DNA of 64,000 nucleotides from Clostridium beijerinckii (lineage in GTDB: Bacteria > Bacillota > Clostridia > Clostridiales > Clostridiaceae), in the NCBI RefSeq assembly GCF_018223745.1, contig NZ_CP073653.1, positions 2,198,001 to 2,262,000 on the forward strand, given 5' to 3'. The notes under the pieces are model-generated. The model saw only the letters and a program-made list of their open reading frames with translations, was not told where the DNA came from and searched no databases. Positions 28,866 to 38,024 of this stretch are shown piece after piece. The translations under genes and the position numbers were made by a program. Within the stretch, counting starts at the first letter, position 1, and every line of letters begins with the position of its first letter.

Positions 28866-29477
28866 ATGAAAACTAATGGCATTATAGTGGCTGCTGGTTT
28901 ATCTAGCCGTATGAAGGCATTTAAACCACTCCTGAAATTGAAAGAAAAAACTATAATTGAATACAGTATTGATAGTATGCTTAATGCTGGAGTGAATCAA
29001 ATCGCTGTAGTTTTGGGATTTAATGCTGAAGAAGTTGAGACTTTACTACGTAATAAATATGATTGTTCACAATTAACATTTATATACAATGAAAAATATG
29101 CTGAAACGGATATGCTTGCTTCTGTTAAGCTTGGAGTACTAGCATTGGATAACTGTGATGCCTTTTATCTTCTTCCAGGAGATATGCCAGCAATTGAAAC
29201 AAAAACTTTCCTTATGGTGAAAGATTCAATAAGCAGAACAGGTGCTATGGTGGCTTTTCCTACTATTAATGGACAACGAAAACATCCACCTTTGATTTCT
29301 TGGAAATGCATAGATTTTATTATTAATTTTCACGGAGATGGGGGTCTTAGAGAATTATGGAATCAGCTTGAAGACCAAATAGTAACAGTTCCTGTTGAGG
29401 ATTTTGGGTGTACGATAGATGCAGATACAAAGGAAGATTACAATAGGTTGGTACATTATATGGATGAAAAGAATTGA
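28866..29477 (+). CDS. MocA-like nucleotidyltransferase (molybdenum cofactor cytidylyltransferase family)
   Basis: NTP-transferase fold protein that attaches CMP (or GMP) to molybdopterin for xanthine-dehydrogenase-type enzymes. It has GIIVAAGLSSRMKAFKPLL (nucleotide loop plus lysine), LLPGDMPAI with the metal Asp, and KHPPLIS. 203 aa is typical of MocA. It lies between the two dehydrogenase operons, as MocA often does. CTP preference is inferred from the family; a second homologue is at 33575. Confidence 0.87.
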   Translation: MKTNGIIVAAGLSSRMKAFKPLLKLKEKTIIEYSIDSMLNAGVNQIAVVLGFNAEEVETLLRNKYDCSQLTFIYNEKYAETDMLASVKLGVLALDNCDAFYLLPGDMPAIETKTFLMVKDSISRTGAMVAFPTINGQRKHPPLISWKCIDFIINFHGDGGLRELWNQLEDQIVTVPVEDFGCTIDADTKEDYNRLVHYMDEKN

Positions 29478-29606
29478 GATTTTAATATATTAAAATTGGA
29501 TTTTAAGTAAGGAAATACATTGCAAATATTTTTGTAAGATAACATAAAGTTAAAGACTTTGAAATTTTGCAAAAAATAATTAGTAGATATATGGGAGGCG
29601 CTATGC

Positions 29607-31721
29607 ATGGAAAAAATAAGTGAATCTGTAAAGAAAAAGGATCATGAATCTAAAATAAGGGGTAGTGCTCTTTTCGTGGATGATCATGTAATGGATGGTA
29701 TGCTTTATGGTAAACTACTGCATTCAGCAAAGGCAAAAGCACGAATTACCAATATTTCGATTCCTAAATTACCGGAAGGTTATTTTGTTGTTGATAAGAA
29801 AGATGTAACAGGTGTAAACCGTGTCCATATTGTTGAGGATGATACTCCGGTTTATGCTGAAGATACTGTAGAGTATGTTGGGGAACCGATTTTAATGGTT
29901 GTTGGACCTGAGTTTAAAGAAGTTGAAAGAATTTTAAATGAGATTATTGTAGCATACGAAGAAGAAGTTCCTATTTTGGATATGCGTAAGTCTGATACAG
30001 TTTTTTTCCATTACAACTATGCAAAAGGGGATATAGATAAGACGTTAAAAGAAGCTGATCGTGTTTTCATAGAAACATTTCAGACTGGATATCAAGAACA
30101 AGCTTACCTTGAAACTCAGGGAATGATTGCTTATCCCCATGATGGAAGAATGACTGTACGAGGTTCTATGCAATGTCCATATTATGTCTATGGAGCAGTT
30201 TCAAAAGCATTGGGTTATGATGCAAAGGATATACAAATAATTCAAGATGTTACTGGTGGAGGATTTGGAGGAAAAGAAGCATTTCCTTCAATACTTGCCT
30301 GCCAGGTTGCAGTTGCTGCTAAAAAGGCTAATAGACCTGTTAAGGTTATATTTGATAGAAGAGAAGACATGGAGTTTACTTCAAAACGTCATCCATCTAT
30401 ATCTACCTATAAGGTAGCTATTAAGAACAGTAAGATTACTGGCATGGACATTGATGTTTTATTTAATAGTGGTGCATATACTACACTTTCTCCAGTTGTT
30501 TTACAGCGTGGCTTAATTTGTGCAAACGGCGTATACCGTGTAGATAATCTCCGTGTTGTGGGACGTGCTGTTAAGACCAATACTGTACCTTGTGGCGCAT
30601 ACCGTGGATTTGGTGCACCACAGACGTTCTTTGCAGTAGAAATGATTATGGATCATATTGCAAAAGAAATGGGTGTTGATTCCCTTAAGCTTAAGGAAGA
30701 ATATATTGTTAAACAAGGTGATTCTACGTCTACTAGTGGCAAATATCATTTCCATGTACCTCTACCTGAAATGATTGAACAGATTGATAAACTTTGCAAT
30801 TACCGTGCAAAACGAGACCAGTATAAGATTCAGAATGGTAGATATCGTAAAGGTATTGGAATGTCTTTATTTTTCCATGGATGTGGTTTTACTGGCAGTG
30901 GAGAACGTGATTTCATTAAAGCAATTGCAAAAATAAGGAAAAATTCGGATGATACTGTAGATATTCTTGCAAGTAATTCAGATATAGGTCAAGGTCTTAA
31001 AACTACTTTCTCTAAAATTGTTGCGGATACTCTTGGTATTTCCTATGAACAAGTATTTATCAATAATCCAGACACAGATCTTGTTCCTGATTCAGGCCCA
31101 ACTGTTGCAAGTCGTTCGCTTATGACAGTTGGAGAATTATTAAGGCGCGCAGCAGAGAGACTTAAAAAAGAATGGAAATCAGGAGAAGTTCAAGTTATAG
31201 AAGAACATTTCGTTGAACCTGATTTTGTGATTCCATTTAGTCTTGATGAATTTAAGGGAGATGCATATCCAACTTATTCTTGGGGAGTAAATGCTATTGA
31301 AGTGGAAGTAGATACATTTACTGCCACTACAAAGATACTAGGAGCATGGGGAAGCTTTGATGTTGGTGTTCCTATTGACATGAATATTATACAAGGACAG
31401 ATGCAGGGCGGATTCCTTCAAGGGATTGGATATGCATCTATGGAACAGATGGATTACAACGATAAAGGTGTGATTAGAAATAATAGTTTTAGTGATTACA
31501 TTATTCCTACAGCAGTAGATGTACCAAATTTAGTTACTGAAATAATCAATAATCCATATACACATGGTCCATATGGAGCAAAGGGTGCAGGTGAGTTACC
31601 TCTCGTAGGTGCAGCTCCAGCTTATGTTGAAGCTATGGAAAATGCTATTGGTGGAGATTTAAATAAAGTTCCATTCACAACAGAAGATACAATGATGGTT
31701 TTACAGGAGGTGGATAAATAA
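29607..31721 (+). CDS. xdhA: Xanthine dehydrogenase molybdenum-binding subunit
   Basis: Large catalytic subunit of a three-part purine hydroxylase. Seen motifs: EQAYLETQG, GGGFGGKEAF (Moco loop), CGAYRGFGAPQ, and C-terminal YGAKGAGELPLVGAAP with the catalytic Glu. 704 aa is within the usual range. GGGAGG lies upstream of ATG 29607. Its stop overlaps the start of the Fe-S subunit by one base (TAATG), so the three subunits are translated together. With the fused enzyme at 26246, the cell has two different purine hydroxylases. Confidence 0.92.
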   Translation: MEKISESVKKKDHESKIRGSALFVDDHVMDGMLYGKLLHSAKAKARITNISIPKLPEGYFVVDKKDVTGVNRVHIVEDDTPVYAEDTVEYVGEPILMVVGPEFKEVERILNEIIVAYEEEVPILDMRKSDTVFFHYNYAKGDIDKTLKEADRVFIETFQTGYQEQAYLETQGMIAYPHDGRMTVRGSMQCPYYVYGAVSKALGYDAKDIQIIQDVTGGGFGGKEAFPSILACQVAVAAKKANRPVKVIFDRREDMEFTSKRHPSISTYKVAIKNSKITGMDIDVLFNSGAYTTLSPVVLQRGLICANGVYRVDNLRVVGRAVKTNTVPCGAYRGFGAPQTFFAVEMIMDHIAKEMGVDSLKLKEEYIVKQGDSTSTSGKYHFHVPLPEMIEQIDKLCNYRAKRDQYKIQNGRYRKGIGMSLFFHGCGFTGSGERDFIKAIAKIRKNSDDTVDILASNSDIGQGLKTTFSKIVADTLGISYEQVFINNPDTDLVPDSGPTVASRSLMTVGELLRRAAERLKKEWKSGEVQVIEEHFVEPDFVIPFSLDEFKGDAYPTYSWGVNAIEVEVDTFTATTKILGAWGSFDVGVPIDMNIIQGQMQGGFLQGIGYASMEQMDYNDKGVIRNNSFSDYIIPTAVDVPNLVTEIINNPYTHGPYGAKGAGELPLVGAAPAYVEAMENAIGGDLNKVPFTTEDTMMVLQEVDK

Positions 31722-32188
31722 TGATAAAATTTATTCTTAATGGCAAAGAGGTTACATCAAATTCTAAAGCAAATGAGCGTTTACTAGATGTACTTAGAAA
31801 TGAATTTCGTATTACTGGCGTAAAGTGTGGTTGTAAAGAAGGTGAATGTGGAGCTTGTTCTATAATTCTTGATGGCAGGTTAGTTAATTCTTGTATGGTG
31901 GCTATGGGCAGTATTGAAGGCAGTACTGTTGTCACTATTGAAGGCTTTAGAGAAACTGAACGTTTTGCAGTTATTGATAAGGCATATGCATCAGTTAGTG
32001 CGGTGCAGTGTGGTTTTTGTATTCCAGGCATGATCCTTGCATCTGAATGTATCCTTAACAAGAATCCAAATCCTACAGAAGCAGAGATTCGCGAAGGCAT
32101 TTCTGGAAATCTTTGTAGATGTACTGGTTATAATGCCATAGTTAAGGCTATTGGCATTGCAGCAAAGGAGGGGAAAGGATTATGGTAG
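31721..32188 (+). CDS. xdhC: Xanthine dehydrogenase [2Fe-2S] subunit
   Basis: Electron-transfer subunit with two [2Fe-2S] clusters: CGCKEGECGACSII, a later single Cys at NSCMV, then CGFCIPGMI and GNLCRCTGYN. 155 aa is the standard length. It overlaps the molybdenum subunit gene by one base and the FAD subunit gene by seven. It passes electrons from the Mo centre to FAD. The symbol follows the E. coli xdhABC naming and should not be confused with the maturation factor XdhC at 23374. Confidence 0.93.
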   Translation: MIKFILNGKEVTSNSKANERLLDVLRNEFRITGVKCGCKEGECGACSIILDGRLVNSCMVAMGSIEGSTVVTIEGFRETERFAVIDKAYASVSAVQCGFCIPGMILASECILNKNPNPTEAEIREGISGNLCRCTGYNAIVKAIGIAAKEGKGLW

Positions 32189-33000
32189 ATTGTTATAAAC
32201 CAACATCTTTAAAAGAAGCATTGGACATCCTAGCAAAGGAAAGTGCTACACCTTATGCTGGAGGTACTGATTTGATGATTAAACCAGATGAAAATGCCAC
32301 ATATTTATTCCTTGATAAAGTAGCAGAAATGAAAAATATTGTAGAAGATAAAGAATATATTCGTATTGGTGCAGCATGTACTTATACTGATATTATTGAA
32401 AATAAACTTATTCCAACAGTACTGAAAGAAGCAGTTTCACAGATTGCAGCACCAGCAATTCGAAATATTGGTACTGTTGGTGGAAATATATGCAATGGTT
32501 CTCCAAAGGCTGATAGTGCACTGATTTTTTTTGCCACTGACTCTAAACTACGTCTTGCAAGTAACAGAGGCGAACGAGTAATTCCTATTTCTGACTTTTA
32601 CCTTGGAAGAAAGAATACTGCGATTGAGAAAGATGAACTCCTCGTTGAGATTCTAATGAATAAAAATAATTTAAATAATTACTATTACAAGAAGGTTGGT
32701 GAAAGAAATGCTTTGGCAATTTCAAGAGTTTCTTTCGTTGGCATCATTAATATAGTTGATGATAAGGTCTTTAACTGTAGAACAGCATTTGGTGCAGTAA
32801 GTGATGTTGTTATAAGCCGTTCAGATATTGATGCAATGCTTATAGGAAAGACTGTTGAAGAAGCTAAGGCTCTCAAGGATAAGTATCTAGCAGCATATGA
32901 AAAGGAAATTGTTCCAATAAGGGGTAGAGTATCTGCAAAATACAGAAAAACTGTGTGTATGAATTTACTACGTGATTTTCTTGAAAGTAATGGAATTTAA
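32182..33000 (+). CDS. xdhB: Xanthine dehydrogenase FAD-binding subunit
   Basis: FAD-binding PCMH-fold subunit (molybdopterin dehydrogenase FAD-binding domain). TPYAGGTDLMI and the second FAD loop IRNIGTVGGNICNGSP are both clear. 272 aa is usual. The start ATG overlaps the preceding stop, with AGGAGGGGAAAGG just upstream. It gives the enzyme a route to NAD+ or ferredoxin, which the fused dehydrogenase at 26246 lacks, so it could in principle serve both enzymes (inference). Confidence 0.92.
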   Translation: MVDCYKPTSLKEALDILAKESATPYAGGTDLMIKPDENATYLFLDKVAEMKNIVEDKEYIRIGAACTYTDIIENKLIPTVLKEAVSQIAAPAIRNIGTVGGNICNGSPKADSALIFFATDSKLRLASNRGERVIPISDFYLGRKNTAIEKDELLVEILMNKNNLNNYYYKKVGERNALAISRVSFVGIINIVDDKVFNCRTAFGAVSDVVISRSDIDAMLIGKTVEEAKALKDKYLAAYEKEIVPIRGRVSAKYRKTVCMNLLRDFLESNGI

Positions 33001-33020
33001 CTTATATAAGATTCTGGCAT

Positions 33021-33085
33021 TAAGTGGAATTTTATTTAGGCGGGATTTGATTCCCGTCTGAATCTTAGTGGCTAGAGATAAGATA
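33021..33085. repeat. T1 repeat fragment
   Basis: GGCGGGATTTGATTCCCGTC followed by TGAATCTTAG matches the left part of T1 and forms a hairpin (CGGGATTTGATTCCCG). Flanks are degenerate. It may act as an RNA hairpin after xdhB. Confidence 0.55.
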
Positions 33086-33133
33086 AAGTTAAATAGAATA
33101 TAAGCATTTAATCTCAATAGGATTGAATGCTTT

Positions 33134-33296
33134 TTAGGCATATGAAAGAAAATAACAAGTCCAAAATGCCATGATTATTTTTCATCAAGCAAGGAAGTAG
33201 ATTGTCTCATAGCGGGCTTATTAGGGCAATCTGCTGACACAGGATGACGGAAAATAGGCGTAGCAGATGGAATCGTTATTTTTTGAATAAGCCTCA
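33134..33296. mobile_element. MITE-like element, family T3 (short copy)
   Basis: Left end TTAGGCATATGAAAGAAAATAACAAGTCC, right end AATCGTTATTTTTTGAATAAGCCT. Interior shares ATTATTTTTCATCAAGCAAGGA and TAGCGGGCTTATTAGGGCAA with the copy at 16979. The rest of the 33001-33574 gap is AT-rich with no gene. Confidence 0.7.
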
Positions 33297-33574
33297 TTAT
33301 TAAAATTATTGATAAATAGGGATATATTCTAAACAGATATAATAATAATCCATAATATGTATTTTTAGGGTTTAATTATTTTATAAAAACGTGTAGAATA
33401 ATATTGTATCAAAAGTAAAATATAACCAGTTAGTTTGAGGGATTAAATTGGAATCTAATAACCAAAATATAAGATACTAATCAATTTGTTAAAGTTTGAA
33501 TGATATGTACAAGCCTATTTGAGTTTTGTTGAAGAATAAGATAATACTGCTTAAGTAGAGCAAGAGGTATAGAT

Positions 33575-34504
33575 ATGAAGAGTAAAGAGAAGAGAACAAC
33601 AGGCGGTATAATTGTTGCCGCAGGAAAAACATCAGAAAGAAATGGATTGAATCCATTATTGAAAATTGGCTCCATTACTGTAGTAAAAAGAATTGTTTTA
33701 ACTTTTCAAAAAGCTGGAATTTCACCAATTGTGGTGATTACTGGATATAAAGCTGAAGAAATAGAACATCATTTAGCTGATTATGGAGTTGTATTTTTGC
33801 GAAATGATCAATATGAAAACTCGCGAAAGTTTGATTCTGCAAAGATAGGACTAGATTTTTTACAGAATAAATGCGACCAGCTATTATTCACCCCAGTTAA
33901 TATTCCTATGTTTACACCAGAGACGCTTCAAATGATGATAGAATATGATGAAAAATTACTTTCACCAGCATATCGTGGAAAATCTGGGCATCCCCTTTTG
34001 ATATCGTCTGAATTGATTCCTAAAATTCTAAAATATAATGGGAATATGGGATTACGAGGAGCCATTGAAAATATTGGAGTTAAAAGACAATGGATAGATG
34101 TAGAAGATGAAGGTATTCTATATGATACTGATTATATTGACCGATTAGATCAACTTTTAATAAAACATAATAAACATATACTTCATCCCTTTGTTAAAAT
34201 CAGCATTGAAAAAGAATACTTGTTTTTTGATTCAAGAACAAAATTGCTTCTAATTCTGATTCAAGATACCCACTCTGTACGAAGTGCATGCAAACATATG
34301 GCATTATCTTATAGTAAAGCATGGAGTATGTTAAATCAGTTGGAACAAGAACTAGATTATGCAGTAGTTGAAAGAAAGCATGGTGGGAGCAATGGTGGAA
34401 AAACTTATCTTACAAAAGAAGGTACTGAATTTTTGGAAAAATATCAGCAATTTGAACAGAATGTACACCAGTTTGCAAAGAATGAATTTGAAAGGTTATT
34501 TTAG
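33575..34504 (+). CDS. MocA/MobA-like nucleotidyltransferase fused to a ModE-type DNA-binding domain
   Basis: Residues about 1-195 are an NTP-transferase domain (GGIIVAAGKTSERNGLNPLL), related to the MocA-like protein at 28866 but with SERNG replacing the usual SxRMG. Residues about 205-305 are a winged helix of the LysR/ModE N-terminal type: SVRSACKHMALSYSKAWSML, then GGSNGGKTYLTKEGTEFLEKY, the glycine-rich wing seen in ModE. The fusion links cofactor nucleotide chemistry to gene control, for example sensing molybdopterin state and regulating the Mo genes around it. This role is inference. It is monocistronic between repeats. No classic ribosome binding site is evident; GAGGTATAG is nearest. 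Confidence 0.82.
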   Translation: MKSKEKRTTGGIIVAAGKTSERNGLNPLLKIGSITVVKRIVLTFQKAGISPIVVITGYKAEEIEHHLADYGVVFLRNDQYENSRKFDSAKIGLDFLQNKCDQLLFTPVNIPMFTPETLQMMIEYDEKLLSPAYRGKSGHPLLISSELIPKILKYNGNMGLRGAIENIGVKRQWIDVEDEGILYDTDYIDRLDQLLIKHNKHILHPFVKISIEKEYLFFDSRTKLLLILIQDTHSVRSACKHMALSYSKAWSMLNQLEQELDYAVVERKHGGSNGGKTYLTKEGTEFLEKYQQFEQNVHQFAKNEFERLF

Positions 34505-34515
34505 AAGTTGCAATT

Positions 34516-34732
34516 AATCTGATGTCTAGCCGCTGTAACACTCCCACAATATATGAAACTCCTCTTCCTAAAGTCAGATGAGTAAGCGATTCACACTAAA
34601 TCATAGATTTAGGTTCTCTGCTTAAGTGGGAGATAACAGCGGCACGACCCTAGACGAGGTACCCCTTGATGGTATAAGTTAAACTAAGATTCAGATGGGA
34701 ATCAAACCCCACCTGAATCAAGTTTCACTTGA
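34516..34732 (-). mobile_element. MITE-like element, family T1 (inverted long copy)
   Basis: Begins ATCTGATGTCTAGCCGC and ends CAAGTTTCACTTGAT: the reverse complement of the copy at 21101-21437, shortened in the middle. Together the pair forms a 13.4-kb spaced inverted repeat around ssnA to the MocA-ModE gene. Confidence 0.75.
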
Positions 34733-34816
34733 TATTTAACAAAATTTTTGAAAAAAATTTTACTTATAATTCGTTATACTTATACAAAATTACCAAATAA
34801 TGATGGAGGAACAAAA

Positions 34817-35836
34817 ATGAAAAAGATTAAAACTACAGAAGCTGTAGGTAATGTAATTTGTCATGATATTACACAAATTATCAAAGGAGAAAAAAAAGAT
34901 GTTGCGTTTAAAAAAGGACACATTGTTACTGAGGAAGATATTCCAGTTTTATTATCAATAGGTAAAGATAATCTTTATGTATGGGAAAAAAAGGAGGGGA
35001 TGCTTCATGAAAATGAAGCAGCAGAAATTCTCTGTAAAATATGTAAAAGTGACTATATGAGTGCAACTAAGGTGAAGGAAGGCAAAATCGAACTAATTGC
35101 GGCAGAAGATGGGTTGTTTAAAATTGATATTGAAAAGCTTCGTAAAATAAATTCTCTTGGCGAAATGATGATTGCAACACGCCACAGTAATTTTCCTGTA
35201 AAAAAAGGTGATAAATTAGCAGGCACACGAATTATTCCTCTTGTAATTGAACAAAAGAAAATGGACGAGGCAGTTAAATTGGCAGGTGATAAACCATTAA
35301 TGGAGATTCTTCCATTTATCCACAAAAAAGCAGGGATTGTAACTACAGGGAATGAGGTTTTCTATGGAAGAATTAAAGATACATTTGGGCCTGTTATTAG
35401 AGAAAAGCTTGCAGAATATAATGTTGAAGTTTTAGGGCAGAAGATTCTTAGTGATGATCCTAAATTAATTACAGAAGCTATAAAGGATTTTATTAAAGAA
35501 GGTGCAGAATTAATAATATGTACAGGTGGAATGAGTGTAGACCCTGATGATACAACACCAACTGCAATTCAAAATACAGGCGCAAAGATTGTTTCATATG
35601 GTGCCCCTGTGCTTCCAGGTGCAATGTTTTTACTAGCATATTATAATGATGCACTTCCAGTTATTGGACTTCCAGGCTGCGTAATGTATGCCAAGCGTAC
35701 TATTTTTGATTTGGTTCTTCCAAGAGTTATGGTAAATGACAAAATAACTTTAGAGGATATTGCAAACCTTGGGCATGGTGGGTTGTGTCTTTCATGCGAT
35801 ATTTGTACATTCCCTAATTGTGGTTTCGGGAAATAA
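34817..35836 (+). CDS. MoeA/MoaB-like molybdopterin-binding protein with a cysteine-rich tail
   Basis: Molybdopterin-binding fold (MoCF_biosynth): GIVTTGNEVFYGRI and ICTGGMSVDPDDTTPTA are the signature loops. It is shorter than MoeA (339 versus about 400 aa), with an N-terminal part unlike MoeA domains, and it ends in a CLSCDICTFPNCGFG tail carrying four cysteines. Likely role: handling molybdopterin during Mo insertion for hydroxylases. The start is ATG 34817 with TGGAGGA; the upstream open frame lacks support. Next genes are moaA and moaC. A metal site at the tail is inferred from the cysteines. Confidence 0.85.
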   Translation: MKKIKTTEAVGNVICHDITQIIKGEKKDVAFKKGHIVTEEDIPVLLSIGKDNLYVWEKKEGMLHENEAAEILCKICKSDYMSATKVKEGKIELIAAEDGLFKIDIEKLRKINSLGEMMIATRHSNFPVKKGDKLAGTRIIPLVIEQKKMDEAVKLAGDKPLMEILPFIHKKAGIVTTGNEVFYGRIKDTFGPVIREKLAEYNVEVLGQKILSDDPKLITEAIKDFIKEGAELIICTGGMSVDPDDTTPTAIQNTGAKIVSYGAPVLPGAMFLLAYYNDALPVIGLPGCVMYAKRTIFDLVLPRVMVNDKITLEDIANLGHGGLCLSCDICTFPNCGFGK

Positions 35837-35851
35837 GACTGACAAAGCTTA

Positions 35852-35910
35852 ATCAAGTGAAACTTGATTCAGGTGGGATTTGATCCCATATGAATCTTAG
35901 ATAAATATTG
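35852..35910. repeat. T1 repeat fragment (left end)
   Basis: ATCAAGTGAAACTTGATTCA then GGTGGGATTTGATCCCATATGAATCTTAG matches the T1 left end, inserted between the MoeA-like gene and moaA. The right side does not match other copies. Confidence 0.65.
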
Positions 35911-36004
35911 CAAGGTCAACCTGAAAGTGTTCCTATGGCTTAATGTCTTTAATAAGTATTTAAAAATTATCTGTGATAAACTTGGTTGATATGAGGTGAA
36001 TAAA

Positions 36005-36979
36005 ATGGTAGATAGTAGTGGTAGAAATATTGAATACCTTAGAATTTCTGTTACAGATAGATGTAATCTTAGATGTGTATATTGTATGCCGGAATGTGGA
36101 ATTGAAAACTTAGAACATGACGAAATACTTACTTTTAAGGAGATTATGCTTATAGTTAAAACTGTTTCACAGCTTGGTATTCACAAGGTCAAAATTACAG
36201 GAGGAGAACCATTAGTACGAAAGGGTATTGTAAATTTAGTTAGAAGAATCAAAGATATTGATGGGATTGAAGAGATAACAATGACCACAAATGGCGTACT
36301 TTTTGGTGACATGGCAGATAGTTTAGCAGAAGCTGGTCTTGATAGTGTAAATATCAGTCTTGATACATTAAATAGTACAAACTTTAATAAAATTACTCGT
36401 AGAGACTGCTTAGATAAAGTGAAGTTTGGATTGAAAAAAGCAGAGGAGCTTGGATTGAAAACAAAAATAAATTGTGTCCCAATAGCTCAGTTAAATGGTG
36501 ATGATTTAATAGATATATTGAAAATTGCTAAAGAAAATCCAATCGATGTACGTTTTATAGAACTTATGCCTATTGGTTTTGGGAAAAGTTATTCACCTGT
36601 TTGTAATGAACAAATATTTGAGCAGATAGAACAGAATTTTGGAACTCTTCAGAACTCAAAAATTAAACATGGTAATGGACCAGCTGTGTATTATAACTTA
36701 TCAGATTTTAAAGGAAGTATTGGCTTTATAAGTGCAATTTCAAATGAATTTTGTGATACTTGTAATCGTATTCGATTGACTGCTGATGGAAATCTGAAAT
36801 TATGTCTTCATTATAATAAGGGAGTTGCATTAAAGCCTCTTCTACGTAGTGGAATAAGTAAAGAACAATTAAAAAGAGTTATTGAAAATGCAATATATAA
36901 TAAACCAAGTCACCATGGTTTTAATAGCAGTGACACGGAAAATATAGAATTAAAAAACATGGTTCAAATAGGAGGATAA
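36005..36979 (+). CDS. moaA: GTP 3',8-cyclase MoaA
   Basis: Radical SAM enzyme that starts molybdopterin synthesis by converting GTP to 3',8-cyclo-GTP. The SAM cluster motif CNLRCVYC lies at residues 20-27, KITGGEPLVRKG follows, and the C-terminal cluster cysteines lie in FCDTCNRIRLT and LKLCLH. The chain ends in Gly-Gly, as MoaA requires. 324 aa. The start at ATG 36005 is set by GAGGTG; an in-frame GTG nine bases earlier overlaps that site. moaC follows 78 bp later. Confidence 0.95.
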   Translation: MVDSSGRNIEYLRISVTDRCNLRCVYCMPECGIENLEHDEILTFKEIMLIVKTVSQLGIHKVKITGGEPLVRKGIVNLVRRIKDIDGIEEITMTTNGVLFGDMADSLAEAGLDSVNISLDTLNSTNFNKITRRDCLDKVKFGLKKAEELGLKTKINCVPIAQLNGDDLIDILKIAKENPIDVRFIELMPIGFGKSYSPVCNEQIFEQIEQNFGTLQNSKIKHGNGPAVYYNLSDFKGSIGFISAISNEFCDTCNRIRLTADGNLKLCLHYNKGVALKPLLRSGISKEQLKRVIENAIYNKPSHHGFNSSDTENIELKNMVQIGG

Positions 36980-37057
36980 ATACTGTTGGAAAAGTTATAG
37001 CAGTATGCATCAATAGAATGAAAAACTTAGGAAGTATAAGATAGGAGAATAAGAAAA

Positions 37058-37537
37058 ATGGAACTAACTCATATAAATGAAGAAGGAAGAGCAAGAATGG
37101 TTGATGTATCTGAAAAAATTGACACTGTACGGGAAGCAGTAGCAATTGGAACAGTTTCCATGAAAAGAGAAACCATTGAAAGAATAAAAGAAGGTACTAT
37201 TTCAAAAGGGGATGTATTATCAGTAGCGCAGGTAGGAGGTATAATGGGTGCTAAAAATACTCCGCAAATAATACCAATGTGCCATCCTATAATGATATCT
37301 GGCTGTGATATAAGTTTTCGAATTGACGTTGAAAACAATAAAATTGAAATAACTGCAACTACTAAGACTGTAGGGAAGACAGGCATTGAGATGGAGGCCC
37401 TTACTGCTGTATCCACTGCAGCATTAACTATTTATGATATGTGTAAGGCTATTGATAGGGAAATGGTCATAAACAATATTATGCTTGTAAAAAAAAGTGG
37501 AGGGAAATCAGGCATATTTGAAAGGAAGGGATTATGA
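37058..37537 (+). CDS. moaC: Cyclic pyranopterin monophosphate synthase MoaC
   Basis: Completes the first step of Moco synthesis, turning 3',8-cyclo-GTP into cPMP. Motifs [13 protein letters not shown] and [14 protein letters not shown] are diagnostic. 159 aa is full length. AGGAGAA lies upstream. The stop overlaps the start of the MOSC gene by four bases (ATGA), so the two are coupled. moaD and moaE, needed for the next step, are not in this window. Confidence 0.95.
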   Translation: MELTHINEEGRARMVDVSEKIDTVREAVAIGTVSMKRETIERIKEGTISKGDVLSVAQVGGIMGAKNTPQIIPMCHPIMISGCDISFRIDVENNKIEITATTKTVGKTGIEMEALTAVSTAALTIYDMCKAIDREMVINNIMLVKKSGGKSGIFERKGL

Positions 37538-37968
37538 TGAGTAAGGTTATTGCAGTGAATATAAGTGAGAAAAAAGGTGTTATAAAACATCCTATAGAAA
37601 AAGGTTTTTTTAGAGTTAATCATGGTCTCGATGGGGATGCTCATGCAGGAGAGTGGCATAGGCAGGTAAGTTTGCTTGGAACTGAAAGTATTGATAAAAT
37701 GAAATCATCAGGAGTCGAAGGACTTACTCCAGGAAAGTTTGCTGAAAACATTACTACTGAGGGAATAGTTTTATATGAACTTCCTATAGGAACAAAGCTT
37801 AAAATTGGGGATGTTATGCTAGAAGTTACTCAGATAGGAAAGGAATGTCATTTGGGCTGCGAAATTAGAAAATTGGTAGGAGATTGTGTAATGCCTAGGG
37901 AAGGAATATTTACTAAAGTACTAGAAGAGGGGTATATTAAAGCTGGAGATAATATTATAATAGTTTAA
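37534..37968 (+). CDS. MOSC-domain protein
   Basis: MOSC (Moco sulfurase C-terminal) domain protein with the conserved cysteine at [13 protein letters not shown] and [13 protein letters not shown] plus [12 protein letters not shown]. At 144 aa it is a stand-alone MOSC. Such proteins bind molybdopterin cofactor and are often encoded with moaC in Firmicutes. It overlaps moaC by four bases. Possible roles are sulfur transfer to Moco for the xanthine dehydrogenases or cofactor delivery (family inference). The actual start may be the second ATG, at 37537. Confidence 0.9.
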   Translation: MMSKVIAVNISEKKGVIKHPIEKGFFRVNHGLDGDAHAGEWHRQVSLLGTESIDKMKSSGVEGLTPGKFAENITTEGIVLYELPIGTKLKIGDVMLEVTQIGKECHLGCEIRKLVGDCVMPREGIFTKVLEEGYIKAGDNIIIV

Positions 37969-37974
37969 AATAAG

Positions 37975-38017
37975 AAAAATAACAATTCAAGTTATATTTT
38001 TGAATTGTTATTTTTTT
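37975..38017. terminator. Bidirectional terminator between the MOSC gene and modA
   Basis: Perfect 15-bp stem, AAAAATAACAATTCA (37975-37989) against TGAATTGTTATTTTT (38001-38015), with T runs on both strands, placed between convergent genes. Confidence 0.85.
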
Positions 38018-38024
38018 CACTATA

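Noticed and set aside
35840..36004. Possible molybdenum cofactor riboswitch before moaA
   Set aside because: I could not identify the core stems of that riboswitch class; most of the leader is a T1 fragment. A covariance model search would decide.
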